The notes beneath the pieces were generated by a model. It made no database searches, was not told where the DNA came from, and saw only the letters and a list, made by a program, of their open reading frames with translations. From Calothrix sp. HK-06 (lineage in GTDB: Bacteria > Cyanobacteriota > Cyanobacteriia > Cyanobacteriales > Nostocaceae), in NCBI RefSeq assembly GCF_001904745.1, contig NZ_MRCD01000066.1, forward strand, positions 1 to 52,736: a DNA stretch of 52,736 bases, given 5' to 3'. The position numbers were made by a program, and so were the translations under genes. Below, piece by piece: positions 44,731 to 52,736 of the stretch; the first letter of the stretch is position 1; each line of letters opens with the position of its first letter.

Positions 44731-45888
44731 TTATTCATATTTATGAACAGCAAGGTTATGTTCAGTATAATTATTTGCATAAGGATGACCAACACTTTTT
44801 AGAAAACGTGTAGCAGTAGCAACTGGGCTGTAATGTTCTAGTGCCCAAAGTTTTCCTTGTATCGATACTTTTTCTAGTATTTCTGGTTCATCTCGAATTC
44901 GAGATATGCTTTTGTCTATATTATCTAAATCAATACCTATGTAATGGCGCCAGTTTTCTGGCATTACTGGTAATTGACACCCATATTTCTCAAAATCAAC
45001 GTGAAATGTTGCACAACCACTAGCTAATGATTCCCATAATCGCCAGCTATCCCACTGAATAATGCGATTTGACTGCAAGCCAAATCGACTATAAATAGCT
45101 TTGAAAATACGGGAAATTTTGCTGGCTGAGTCTTTAGGAAATGCGGGCACGAAAAAACCACCAAAGGCGGCACATGCAGCAGAATTTTGTAACCTTTGAT
45201 AATAAGATGGAGAATGTCGTCCTCCTGTGCGGTGCCACTGCCAATAGTCGTAGGCATTTGTAGGAGGATTGTTATCAATAAATTTATCTAAAGATATAAA
45301 CTCTTCGATTTGACCAAGCACTTTTTTATCAACTGTTTTTCTGACTGAGTGAGCAAATTGTTTGTGTCTATAGTTTACTAATAATGTATTTTGTCTTTCA
45401 GGAAAGTTGCGATTATTGCTAGTAGCTTCGATGATTCGGTCTGATAGCCCAAAAGCCCAAGGATATACATTGGATGGAAATTTGAGTTTACTGTTGAAAT
45501 GAGCTTTGAAGATAAAATCAGCTTTTCGATATTCGGGTTTCAATGAGAAAGTAACACATCCATCGCAATCTTCAATCTGTACTGTAGTATATTGGCGATT
45601 TGGATGAAATAATTTTTCTGGTGTAGTTGCTTTGTCATGAAATACATCACCAAATATGACTATTGAACAATCATCTGGCCCAATATCAGGATTGTTACAG
45701 AATAAATATTGCTCTGAGTCAGGAGCTAGGCGCCAATACGAATTATTTGCATAAATTTCTAAACCAAGTGCTTTTAGCCCTTCTGCTAAAGCTATTAATA
45801 AGTGTGGATAACCCACAGGCTCACAATGACTAGATACATCTTGGTTAGAACCAATGTAAAAATAAACTTTTTGATGACGATTTGACAT
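44731..45888 (-). CDS. Putative GT-B-like glycosyltransferase, poorly characterised
   Basis: The protein has 385 residues. No standard motif is strong, but the C-terminal half has the look of a GT-B donor domain (RLWESLASGCATFHVDFEKY; then WALEHYSPVATATRFL), as in the glycosyltransferase-1-like group PF13524. The N-terminal half has a Rossmann-like beginning (KVYFYIGSNQDVSSHCEP) and a Cys pair in EDCDGCVTF. Position, between the HepA-like exporter and GT2 genes, supports a role in polysaccharide assembly. It is the least recognisable gene of the run. Confidence 0.6.
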   Translation of the reverse strand: MSNRHQKVYFYIGSNQDVSSHCEPVGYPHLLIALAEGLKALGLEIYANNSYWRLAPDSEQYLFCNNPDIGPDDCSIVIFGDVFHDKATTPEKLFHPNRQYTTVQIEDCDGCVTFSLKPEYRKADFIFKAHFNSKLKFPSNVYPWAFGLSDRIIEATSNNRNFPERQNTLLVNYRHKQFAHSVRKTVDKKVLGQIEEFISLDKFIDNNPPTNAYDYWQWHRTGGRHSPSYYQRLQNSAACAAFGGFFVPAFPKDSASKISRIFKAIYSRFGLQSNRIIQWDSWRLWESLASGCATFHVDFEKYGCQLPVMPENWRHYIGIDLDNIDKSISRIRDEPEILEKVSIQGKLWALEHYSPVATATRFLKSVGHPYANNYTEHNLAVHKYE

Positions 45889-45909
45889 ATATTACTAAAA
45901 ATTATCAAA

Positions 45910-47829
45910 TTAACTGCTCGTACCTATCTCATGCTGCATTTTATGATATTTCCATAAGGCACCTTGCTGCTCAAGCAATTCTTGATATCGTCCTTGCTCC
46001 ACAATACGTCCTTTTTCCATAACCACAACTTTATCTGAAGAAGCAATTGTTGAAAGTCGATGGGCAATGGCAATTACAGTTCGACCTACAGAAAGCTGTT
46101 CTAAAGATTCTTGAATAAGTCGTTCGGAAACAGCATCTAATGCACTCGTGGCTTCATCTAATATCAAAATCTCTGGGTCACGTAACAATGCACGCGCAAT
46201 TGCGAGACGTTGCCGTTGTCCTCCAGATATATTTACACCTCTGTCTCCTAATTGAGTATCAAAACCTTGAGGCATTTTCTCAATGAATTCTAATGCATTT
46301 GCCTGTCGAGCAGCTTCTTTAATTTGTGTTTCAGTTGCATTGAGTGTTCCATATGCAATATTCTCCCAAACGGTTGCGTTAAAAATAAATGTATCTTGAC
46401 TAACTACAGCAATTTTGCTACGCAGTGAGTTAATTTCAAATAATCGTACATCAATTCCATCAATAAAAAGCTGACCCTCGGTTGGGTCATAGAAGCGCGG
46501 GATCAAATCGGCTAATGTCGTTTTACCTGCACCCGAACCTCCTACTAATGCCGTTGTCTTTCCTCGTTCGATGGATAATTTAATATTATGCAATACTCGA
46601 TTTTCTGAATCGTAGCCAAAATCTACAGAAACAAAATCAATAGAATGCTTTAATCCTTTAAACTCAATAGAACCATTTTGAAAATAAACTTTATCATCTG
46701 TTCTAATTAAGTTCTTTACAGTTTCTGTTGTACCGTGCAAAGTACTTAAATATGCTAGTGTTCCATTGATATCTTGAACATTAGGAACTAGACGCGCTAA
46801 TACAAATAAAAATCCAAGTAAAGCAGAAACTGGAATAATTCCTGGTACAACAAATTGTGTGTAGCCTAAAATAATTAGTCCAACCAAAACAGTACTAGCA
46901 ACCCCATCAGCAACAGGTTTAACCATCGACCAAGCAAGGGTAATTTTTTTGCCAGCATCAACTACATCATCACTGGTTTTATAAAAGCGTTTGCGCTCAA
47001 GGTTGTGAGTTGCAAATGCATGAACAGTCCGAATTCCATTTATAAACTCTACTGCCCTTGATGTAAACCTACCACTGGCAGCAGATGTTTCAAAACTTAA
47101 CTCTCTAACACGGCGATTCATCGTTGATAAGCCAACCGCAATTAAGCTAAATAAAAATATTGAAGTAATTGTCATTTGCCACGATATCAACAATATTGAC
47201 ATTGCGTATATTGCTAATGTCATGGCTCTAGTCATTAGAAATGAAGCGCTGCTAAAGCCATTTCTAATTTTTTCAATTTCTGTGGTAAGTATATTAATTA
47301 GTTCCCCAGAACGGGTTTTACTAAAATAGCCTAGTGGAAATGATTGCAACTGCTCAAAAATTTGTTTACGTAAGCGGTCAGCAAGCATTAACTGTGAGAA
47401 TTCAGTATATATTGCTGTTAAGTAGTTAAACCCTGCTCGCATCCAAGTACTTAATGCAATTAGTATACATATTCTAATTAATCTGTTAGTTGGCGATTCG
47501 TGGAGTCCTAAAATTAAGTCGTCAAACCATCCTAGCCCAGTTTGTAACGGTTGAGAGTTTGGCAATAATGTTTGTAAAAAAGATATAAGTAATCCAATCC
47601 CTAACCCTTCCATTAATGCCGCACAAAAAGAACAAACTACGGCTAAAATAGCTATTTTACGAAAGTGCTTAAACTCACGCAATATTAAATAGTTATTTTG
47701 CCAAAATTTACTAGCTTTAAACCAAATCTTTAACTTAGCTTGCTTTGATTTAGATGCTTGATTATTCATAAATTTAATAATTATTCCCAAAATTAGATGC
47801 ACTATCCTATTTGGATGCAAGATTTTCAT
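45910..47829 (-). CDS. hepA: ABC exporter (permease-ATPase fusion), HepA-like
   Basis: The protein has 639 residues from 47829; the ATG at 47769 (619 residues) is also possible. Six membrane helices (about 55-340) precede a nucleotide-binding domain: Walker A GGSGAGKTT near 428-440, signature NISGGQRQR near 531, Walker B ILILDEATSALD near 553, and AHRLS. The first segment (LREFKHFRKIAIL ... ALMEGLGIGLLISFLQTLLP) closely resembles Anabaena HepA, the exporter needed for the heterocyst envelope polysaccharide layer (from memory). It follows the HepC-like gene by about 45 bases, as in the HEP island. A general lipid-linked sugar exporter is the alternative. Confidence 0.85.
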   Translation of the reverse strand: MKILHPNRIVHLILGIIIKFMNNQASKSKQAKLKIWFKASKFWQNNYLILREFKHFRKIAILAVVCSFCAALMEGLGIGLLISFLQTLLPNSQPLQTGLGWFDDLILGLHESPTNRLIRICILIALSTWMRAGFNYLTAIYTEFSQLMLADRLRKQIFEQLQSFPLGYFSKTRSGELINILTTEIEKIRNGFSSASFLMTRAMTLAIYAMSILLISWQMTITSIFLFSLIAVGLSTMNRRVRELSFETSAASGRFTSRAVEFINGIRTVHAFATHNLERKRFYKTSDDVVDAGKKITLAWSMVKPVADGVASTVLVGLIILGYTQFVVPGIIPVSALLGFLFVLARLVPNVQDINGTLAYLSTLHGTTETVKNLIRTDDKVYFQNGSIEFKGLKHSIDFVSVDFGYDSENRVLHNIKLSIERGKTTALVGGSGAGKTTLADLIPRFYDPTEGQLFIDGIDVRLFEINSLRSKIAVVSQDTFIFNATVWENIAYGTLNATETQIKEAARQANALEFIEKMPQGFDTQLGDRGVNISGGQRQRLAIARALLRDPEILILDEATSALDAVSERLIQESLEQLSVGRTVIAIAHRLSTIASSDKVVVMEKGRIVEQGRYQELLEQQGALWKYHKMQHEIGTSS

Positions 47830-47874
47830 AAATTACATCAAGGTAATAGTTTACACTAAATACCTTGATTTTAG

Positions 47875-48687
47875 CTATAGAGGTTGGCTATCTAAATGCA
47901 GTAGTTTTGAGTCTGATGCGGTTAGCCACAAACTTGCAACTCCTGGAGTTTTGTTGAGTTGCTTTAATTTTTCTGGATTGAATTTAACGGCATCTTCTAA
48001 CTTAATACACTGGCGCCCAAACAGATTAATTTCACCACGCAATACGTTTAACAATAGCGGTGTGTTATCTAATCCGTATTTACGCATCCACTTACCAATC
48101 AATGTATAATTTATGTCTAATTGATTAAGTAAATTATTTTGGTAACTGAAATCGTTGATTAAACTTTTATTGATAGCAGTTGTGCGGAACCTAACGACTT
48201 GAAATAATTTGCCTCGCTTCCCGACATACCACTCACGTGTAAATAAGGAACCAGGTGAATAAATACGCATTAATATAGTTAGTCCTAATGCAACCGGACT
48301 CAATACCATTAAAATAATGAACGCGACAATCCAGTTAAGAATAACTTGACACCATTCCCAAGCGTTTTGCTTTGGTGTTTCAACTGATGGGATACTTAAG
48401 TATATAGATTTGCCTGCGGCACTCGTTGCATCCGCCCAGAATTTGACTTTTGAAAAACCCAGTTCTGGGTCTATCAATACTAAATTTGCAGGGGAGTGTT
48501 CAAGACACTCAATTAAAGATTCTTTGTTATCTGTCGCTGGCAAGTAAGGTTGCTTTTGTTGTCCAACAGGTCTAACTAGTAACTTACCACGGCGCCAAGT
48601 AAGTGTGCAGTAAGGTGAGTTATTCTGTTGCTCAAGACTAGCTTCGGTGAAACTATTTTCTAAATTCCGAATAGTAGATATTGTCAT
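47875..48687 (-). CDS. hepC: HepC-like sugar transferase (undecaprenyl-phosphate glycosyl-1-phosphate transferase family)
   Basis: The protein has 270 residues when started at ATG 48687; a TTG at 48765 would give 296 residues. A variable N-terminal part (about 1-105) is followed by a membrane hairpin (WCQVILNWIVAFIILMVLSP) and the bacterial-sugar-transferase catalytic domain (ILMRIYSPGSLFTREWYVGK, RKYGLDNTPLLLNVLRGEIN, LFGRQ). These enzymes start lipid-linked polysaccharide by placing the first sugar phosphate on undecaprenyl phosphate. Gene order with the ABC exporter resembles hepC-hepA of Anabaena. In place of the family's usual DELPQ-type motif it has LDNTPL, so catalytic competence deserves attention. 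Confidence 0.78.
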   Translation of the reverse strand: MTISTIRNLENSFTEASLEQQNNSPYCTLTWRRGKLLVRPVGQQKQPYLPATDNKESLIECLEHSPANLVLIDPELGFSKVKFWADATSAAGKSIYLSIPSVETPKQNAWEWCQVILNWIVAFIILMVLSPVALGLTILMRIYSPGSLFTREWYVGKRGKLFQVVRFRTTAINKSLINDFSYQNNLLNQLDINYTLIGKWMRKYGLDNTPLLLNVLRGEINLFGRQCIKLEDAVKFNPEKLKQLNKTPGVASLWLTASDSKLLHLDSQPL

Positions 48688-49289
48688 AACGATTTTTTTA
48701 ATCGTGGTAGGTTGTTGTGATAAGGCAAGTGGTGCTAACGAGACACCAGTTGCAGAAGAGTGCAAACTGAGAAACTACCAAAAACCACAGGTGCTAAAGT
48801 GGGAGATGATTAAAACAACCTCTTAGAACCACATTATTAAGGCATTTTATAAATAGATATATATCGAATAAGTATGTATAAAATGCGAATATAAAAATTT
48901 CAGATAATTACAGTCAGTCCGCTCTTAGTTTTTTCTTTAGTAGATTTAATCTCTAGCATATAATAATCCGTAAAGATAACTAGATCACAAATCAATTCTT
49001 CATTTATTCTTTAAATATATAGGGGCTTTTTGCCTTATTTATTAAGCTAAGATGAACTCTTTTTTCGCTTCATTATTTTTATTTAAGTAATTCTATTATT
49101 CTAGCACAGCAAAATAATATTACCATTGAAATGTTAGTTGCCTATATAGCAATTTAAGTAGATATTTACAATGCTATATCAAATATCTAGTTTTCAGTTT
49201 GTTTAATTATTGAAGGAATTTTTATAAAATAATAGAGACTAAACATGTTTAGTCTCTACATTTATACAAAATATTTTGTTTGTTTTTGT
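48688..49289. other. Region between the HepC-like and Wzc-like genes
   Basis: This 600-base AT-rich stretch should contain the promoter and leader of the HepC-HepA-glycosyltransferase run. A perfect GTA-N8-TAC NtcA site was not found. A 26-base palindrome lies at 49233-49258. No other structure was recognised. Confidence 0.5.
49233..49258. terminator. Perfect palindrome TAGAGACTAAAC-AT-GTTTAGTCTCTA
   Basis: The two arms are exact reverse complements and belong to the TAGAGAC family seen at 30822 and 40336. It lies about 30 bases behind the Wzc-like gene stop on the minus strand and could act as its terminator, followed by an AT-rich run. Confidence 0.6.
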
Positions 49290-51536
49290 TTAACTATCTT
49301 CGCCCGGTTTCAAAGCTAGACGCTGCTGTTGTTGAGTGGCATATGGAATGTATGTAGCTGCGTTACTCGATACGCCATTTGCGACAACCCCAATTAAATT
49401 CAATCTGTTCAACATTGCTGTTGCTTGGGTAAGCTGGGTACGAGTGACTCGACCGATACTTGCTACCATAACGGTGCTGCGGCAGGCAGAACCAGCTAGT
49501 AAAGCATCGACTAACCCTAAAACTGGTGGTGCGTCAACAAGTATTAAGTCGTAGTTTGCCTCAAATGCTGCCATTAATTGTTTCATTCGAGGTGAACTCA
49601 AAAGGTGAGCTGGGTCTGCTGGCGCCGGACCTGCGGTTAAAATATCAATGTACGATGAACCTGATGTTTGGATGCTGATTTGCGATGGTAAATCTACGTC
49701 GCTTGCAAGTAAACTTGAAAGTCCCTGCTCGTTGGGTAAATTGAGCTGTTTGTGTAATGTCGGCTCGCGCAAATTCGCATCTATTAATAATACTCGTTTG
49801 TGCAAACGCGCGGCGCTCATTGCCAAGCCTAATGACAGTGCTGACTTTCCATCATCGGGTAACGCGGAAGTTACCATCAATGATTTGAGTGCTGCAACAG
49901 TGTTCAAAAGTTCGATATTCTTGAATATTAAATCTAACGATTCCCAACGTGGAGGTGATTGTAATACTTGAATTGTCCAAGGTGACAAAACTTCTGGTTT
50001 GCCAAAGGGCAGTTTAATAACAGATTCTCTGTTCTTAGCTGGTGGAAGCTTGGGTGTTGTACCTAATAAAGGTAAAGCAATTTGTTTTTCTAATTCGGCT
50101 GTTGTATGTACCGAATCATCAGAAGCTTCACGAACTGCTGCCGCAATTCCTCCTAAAATTAATCCTACAACTCCACCCAACAATAAATTTTGTTTCATGA
50201 ACGGGCCCATAAAGGCGCCTAGTTGTGGTTTTTCTACTACTTTCCAGTCAAATTGACCTTTATCAAGCTCTTGCCGCACTTGCTGTTCGGCTTTTAATAG
50301 TTGGTTATAACGTTCACGGTTCAGTTGTACCAGGGGTTGCAAACGGTTGTATTCAGCTAAAAGTGCTGGGAACCGCTTTAAATCGTTACGTAATTGCTGC
50401 TCTTTTTCACCAAGGCTTTGATAACGCGCTTGTAAACCTAGTATATCCGTTTGAGATTCAACTAATTTAGATGCTAAGTTTAGGTCTATTTGACTGTCGT
50501 TACCTTGAGAGCGAAGATTTTGTGGGTCAAGGTTAACTGCGCTTGCGTTTCCTCCTAAAGTTGAGCCAACCTCTTGCTGTAAAAGCTGCTGTTGTTGCTG
50601 CCTTTGCTCGATTAGTTTTTTAACACTTGGTGCTTCGTCTGTATATACTAATCGTTCTTTTGCAAGTGCTAAATCAGTTTTTTGAATTTCGTTTAGCATT
50701 GCTTGATAACGAGTAGACTGACTCAACCGTGCAGAAACAAGGGCGTTTTGAGGTGTCCGTTTGAGTTGTTCTTGCAAAGACTCGTAACGCGCAACAGCTT
50801 CTTGATACTGCGCGCGAATGTTACGCCCGTCTTGTTGAATACTTGTTAAAGATTGTTCTAGGGTTTTAACTTCAGATTCTGGGTCAGTCAAATTTTGAGT
50901 TTTGCGGAACCTTAAAAGCCTGCTTTCCGAATCAGCTAGCTCTTTACGAACTTTTTCTAACTGTTCGTTGATTACTTTTAAACCTCTTTTCAAACGGTCT
51001 TTTTGCTGCTCTTTATTATAATCAAGATAAACTTTTTGCAGCACTTCTAAAACGCGCTGTGTTTTAATTTTATCTTGATCAGTGTATTCTATTTGAAAAA
51101 TCTTCGTGGCAAGGTTATCATCTTTTTCCTTGACTTGAGAAAGCACTAAAGCTTTTCTAATATCACCAATAGTAATACCTGGATATTCACGGTCTAATTC
51201 TTTCACAGCTTTTTCAATATGCTCTGAATTTCGCATCAAATTAAGCTGTGTTGCAGTGTCTACCTGAACACTGGGGTCTGTAAATTGATTTTCTTGTGTT
51301 TGTGCGCCACCACCTTGTGGCGTTTTTCCTTGATAGTTTGGTTCCACCAAAAATTGCATCGAACTTTTATAAGTAGGTGATGCGTTTTTGGTGATAAAAG
51401 CAGTAATGGCTAGCGATGATAAAAACACCGCTAAAAACCAAGGAAGTCTACGGATTAAAACTGCCAACAATTGCCCATATCCTGGGTCATTGTCGGGAGG
51501 TGAATTGAAAATTGGATTAACTGTGGTCTGTATCAC
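49290..51536 (-). CDS. Polysaccharide co-polymerase / tyrosine autokinase (Wzc-like)
   Basis: The protein has 748 residues with GTG start preceded by GAGGGGAAG. The N-terminal Wzz domain (helix about 30-50; second helix about 445-465) flanks a long coiled coil (about 190-420, Gln-rich RQQQQQLLQQEV). The cytoplasmic BY-kinase part has Walker A PDDGKS (about 559-564), Walker A' VLLIDANLREP and Walker B LILVDAPPVLG. It sets chain length and controls polymer export. The usual C-terminal Tyr cluster is thin: only two tyrosines in the last 25 residues (ATYIPYATQQQQRLALKPG). It lies upstream of the HepC-like gene on the same strand. Confidence 0.92.
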   Translation of the reverse strand: MIQTTVNPIFNSPPDNDPGYGQLLAVLIRRLPWFLAVFLSSLAITAFITKNASPTYKSSMQFLVEPNYQGKTPQGGGAQTQENQFTDPSVQVDTATQLNLMRNSEHIEKAVKELDREYPGITIGDIRKALVLSQVKEKDDNLATKIFQIEYTDQDKIKTQRVLEVLQKVYLDYNKEQQKDRLKRGLKVINEQLEKVRKELADSESRLLRFRKTQNLTDPESEVKTLEQSLTSIQQDGRNIRAQYQEAVARYESLQEQLKRTPQNALVSARLSQSTRYQAMLNEIQKTDLALAKERLVYTDEAPSVKKLIEQRQQQQQLLQQEVGSTLGGNASAVNLDPQNLRSQGNDSQIDLNLASKLVESQTDILGLQARYQSLGEKEQQLRNDLKRFPALLAEYNRLQPLVQLNRERYNQLLKAEQQVRQELDKGQFDWKVVEKPQLGAFMGPFMKQNLLLGGVVGLILGGIAAAVREASDDSVHTTAELEKQIALPLLGTTPKLPPAKNRESVIKLPFGKPEVLSPWTIQVLQSPPRWESLDLIFKNIELLNTVAALKSLMVTSALPDDGKSALSLGLAMSAARLHKRVLLIDANLREPTLHKQLNLPNEQGLSSLLASDVDLPSQISIQTSGSSYIDILTAGPAPADPAHLLSSPRMKQLMAAFEANYDLILVDAPPVLGLVDALLAGSACRSTVMVASIGRVTRTQLTQATAMLNRLNLIGVVANGVSSNAATYIPYATQQQQRLALKPGEDS

Positions 51537-51564
51537 GTTTGCTTCCCCTCAGCGAACAAATCAA

Positions 51565-52668
51565 TTAAATACAATTAGATAATTGATACGAACATGCTTG
51601 GTCGATAACTTTTTCGACCTTGCTAAAAAACGCTTGTTCTGAAAAATTAGACACCGCGTGTTCACGGATATCTTCGTAGTCCCAATAGATTTCCCTGGAT
51701 TCTAAAAGCGCTGTTTGTAAGGACTCTGGCGTTTGCCGTTTAAAGAATACACCTGTTTTACCTGGTACTTGAGTATCTAATACTCCACCAGCACCAAAAG
51801 CAATTACAGGAGTTCCGCTAGCATTCGCTTCGACTGGAACTAATCCATAATCCTCTAATGCTGCAACGATAACCGATTTTGCGTTGGCAAACAACTGAGT
51901 GCGTTGTAAATCGGTAACGTGTCCGACAAACTCAATATTCGAGAGCGCTTTCGATTTTAACCTCTCCCGCTCTGGACCGTTGCCTGATATCAACAGGCGC
52001 CACCCTAACCAGTTAAAAGCTTCGACTATTATATCAAGGCGCTTGTAGCTAATCATCCTGGCTGAAGCAAGATAGTAATCATCTTTACTATTTGAGAACA
52101 GAAACTTGCCTGTGTCGATTGGATAATTGATGACTATTGCTCTTTTTCCGTAGATGCTTTGAATTCGACGAGCTACTACACTCGAATTAGCTATATAAAG
52201 GTCAGGTTCTTGTGCGTATGTCAAGTCAACACGACGCATCATGTCAAAAATTTGTTCGATTATTGGGGCAAAGTACCGATAGTCACCATACTCACGTAAG
52301 TAAGTTTCGGTATCCCACAAAAATCTGGTGACGTTATGGCAAAAGCAAACATGACGCGCTCCAGGCCTTTTACGAACTGCTTTTGCAAAACTTGTACTAC
52401 TACTAATAATTAAGTCGTATGCTTCTAAATCTAAAGAACGAAATGCTGGGAAATATAAAGGCGCCATAAGTCGAAAGTATTTAGTGGCACCGGGAATATT
52501 TTGTAAAAAAGTCGTGTTAACAACTCTAGAACCCAGGTCTATCGTTTGTTCGCGGTCGTATACAGAAGTAAAAATATCGGCTTCTGGATAGCGTTTACAC
52601 AGTAACTCAAACACACGCTCTGCCCCACCGCACTGAGTTAAGTAGTCATGGACAAGAGCAATTTTCAT
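51565..52668 (-). CDS. Family 4 glycosyltransferase (GT-B)
   Basis: The protein has 367 residues from ATG 52668 (AGGGAA nine bases before); an extension to 52707 lacks a ribosome site. GT-B features: MKIALVHDYLTQCGGAERVF at the front, a linker, donor domain VGHVTDLQRTQLFANAKSVI and the E-x7-E type motif ALEDYGLVPVEANASGTPVI. It would transfer a hexose from a nucleotide sugar to the lipid-linked chain. Upstream of the Wzc-like gene by about 28 bases, so probably one transcript. It resembles the HepB kind of transferase, but I am not sure. Confidence 0.88.
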   Translation of the reverse strand: MKIALVHDYLTQCGGAERVFELLCKRYPEADIFTSVYDREQTIDLGSRVVNTTFLQNIPGATKYFRLMAPLYFPAFRSLDLEAYDLIISSSTSFAKAVRKRPGARHVCFCHNVTRFLWDTETYLREYGDYRYFAPIIEQIFDMMRRVDLTYAQEPDLYIANSSVVARRIQSIYGKRAIVINYPIDTGKFLFSNSKDDYYLASARMISYKRLDIIVEAFNWLGWRLLISGNGPERERLKSKALSNIEFVGHVTDLQRTQLFANAKSVIVAALEDYGLVPVEANASGTPVIAFGAGGVLDTQVPGKTGVFFKRQTPESLQTALLESREIYWDYEDIREHAVSNFSEQAFFSKVEKVIDQACSYQLSNCI

Positions 52669-52736
52669 AATTTTTCCCTGATATTTGAAGCTATCGAGCG
52701 CGAACAACTAAAACGCGCTCCGGAGTAACCATTTAA

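Noticed and set aside
48688-49289. NtcA-type site upstream of the HepC-like gene (GTA-N8-TAG at about 48971)
   Set aside because: The consensus is GTA-N8-TAC; the last base does not match and no -10 box is at the usual distance.

Overview
The window looks like chromosomal DNA of a filamentous, probably heterocyst-forming cyanobacterium (Nostocales type). Evidence: an NDH-1 subunit (NdhD), a one-helix high-light-inducible protein, a cyanobacterial group 1 sigma factor (SigA), a HepC/HepA-type cell-envelope polysaccharide cluster, and the short tandem and palindromic repeats typical of this group. The DNA is AT-rich. The usual cyanobacterial octamer GCGATCGC was not seen, but GGCGCC occurs about 85 times, and the window opens with the 3' end of a cytosine-5 DNA methyltransferase.

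Layout. 0-9 kb: methyltransferase tail, an SLH-anchored glycosyl-hydrolase-like protein, a small membrane-anchored protein, an S9 peptidase, a TPR protein, an SAM methyltransferase, a truncated PhyH-type dioxygenase and an AIM24-like protein. 9-21 kb is housekeeping: sfsA, ndhD, a 1.7-kb non-coding stretch ahead of sigA, a HLIP gene with its terminator and a candidate HLR1 site, a GyrA/ParC-type topoisomerase subunit, a CheY-like receiver, a secreted TPR protein and argB. 21-30 kb is accessory: a pentapeptide-like/HhH/membrane protein, a quinone-oxidoreductase-like enzyme, MltA, a PIN protein, four small secreted proteins on one strand, and a divergent XRE regulator. 30-36 kb: polysaccharide deacetylase, a large P-type ATPase, an SDR protein lacking its catalytic Tyr, and a MntA-HepT toxin-antitoxin pair. 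36-52.7 kb: a TolC-like protein, a membrane-anchored beta-propeller with an EF-hand loop, then a long leftward run of envelope polysaccharide genes: GT4, Wzc-like, HepC-like sugar transferase, HepA-like ABC exporter, a GT-B-like protein, three GT2 enzymes and an O-antigen-ligase/polymerase-like protein.

How the genes work together. The right-hand 12 kb has the parts list of one polysaccharide pathway: priming sugar transferase, chain-building glycosyltransferases, ABC exporter, polymerase/ligase and chain-length co-polymerase. The gene types and order recall the heterocyst envelope polysaccharide (HEP) island of Anabaena. TolC, the SLH hydrolase, MltA and the deacetylase also concern the envelope. 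Several dispersed repeat families lie between genes, and in at least five places a repeat copy supplies or overlaps the stop codon of a gene. No rRNA, tRNA, CRISPR array, insertion sequence or prophage was recognised.
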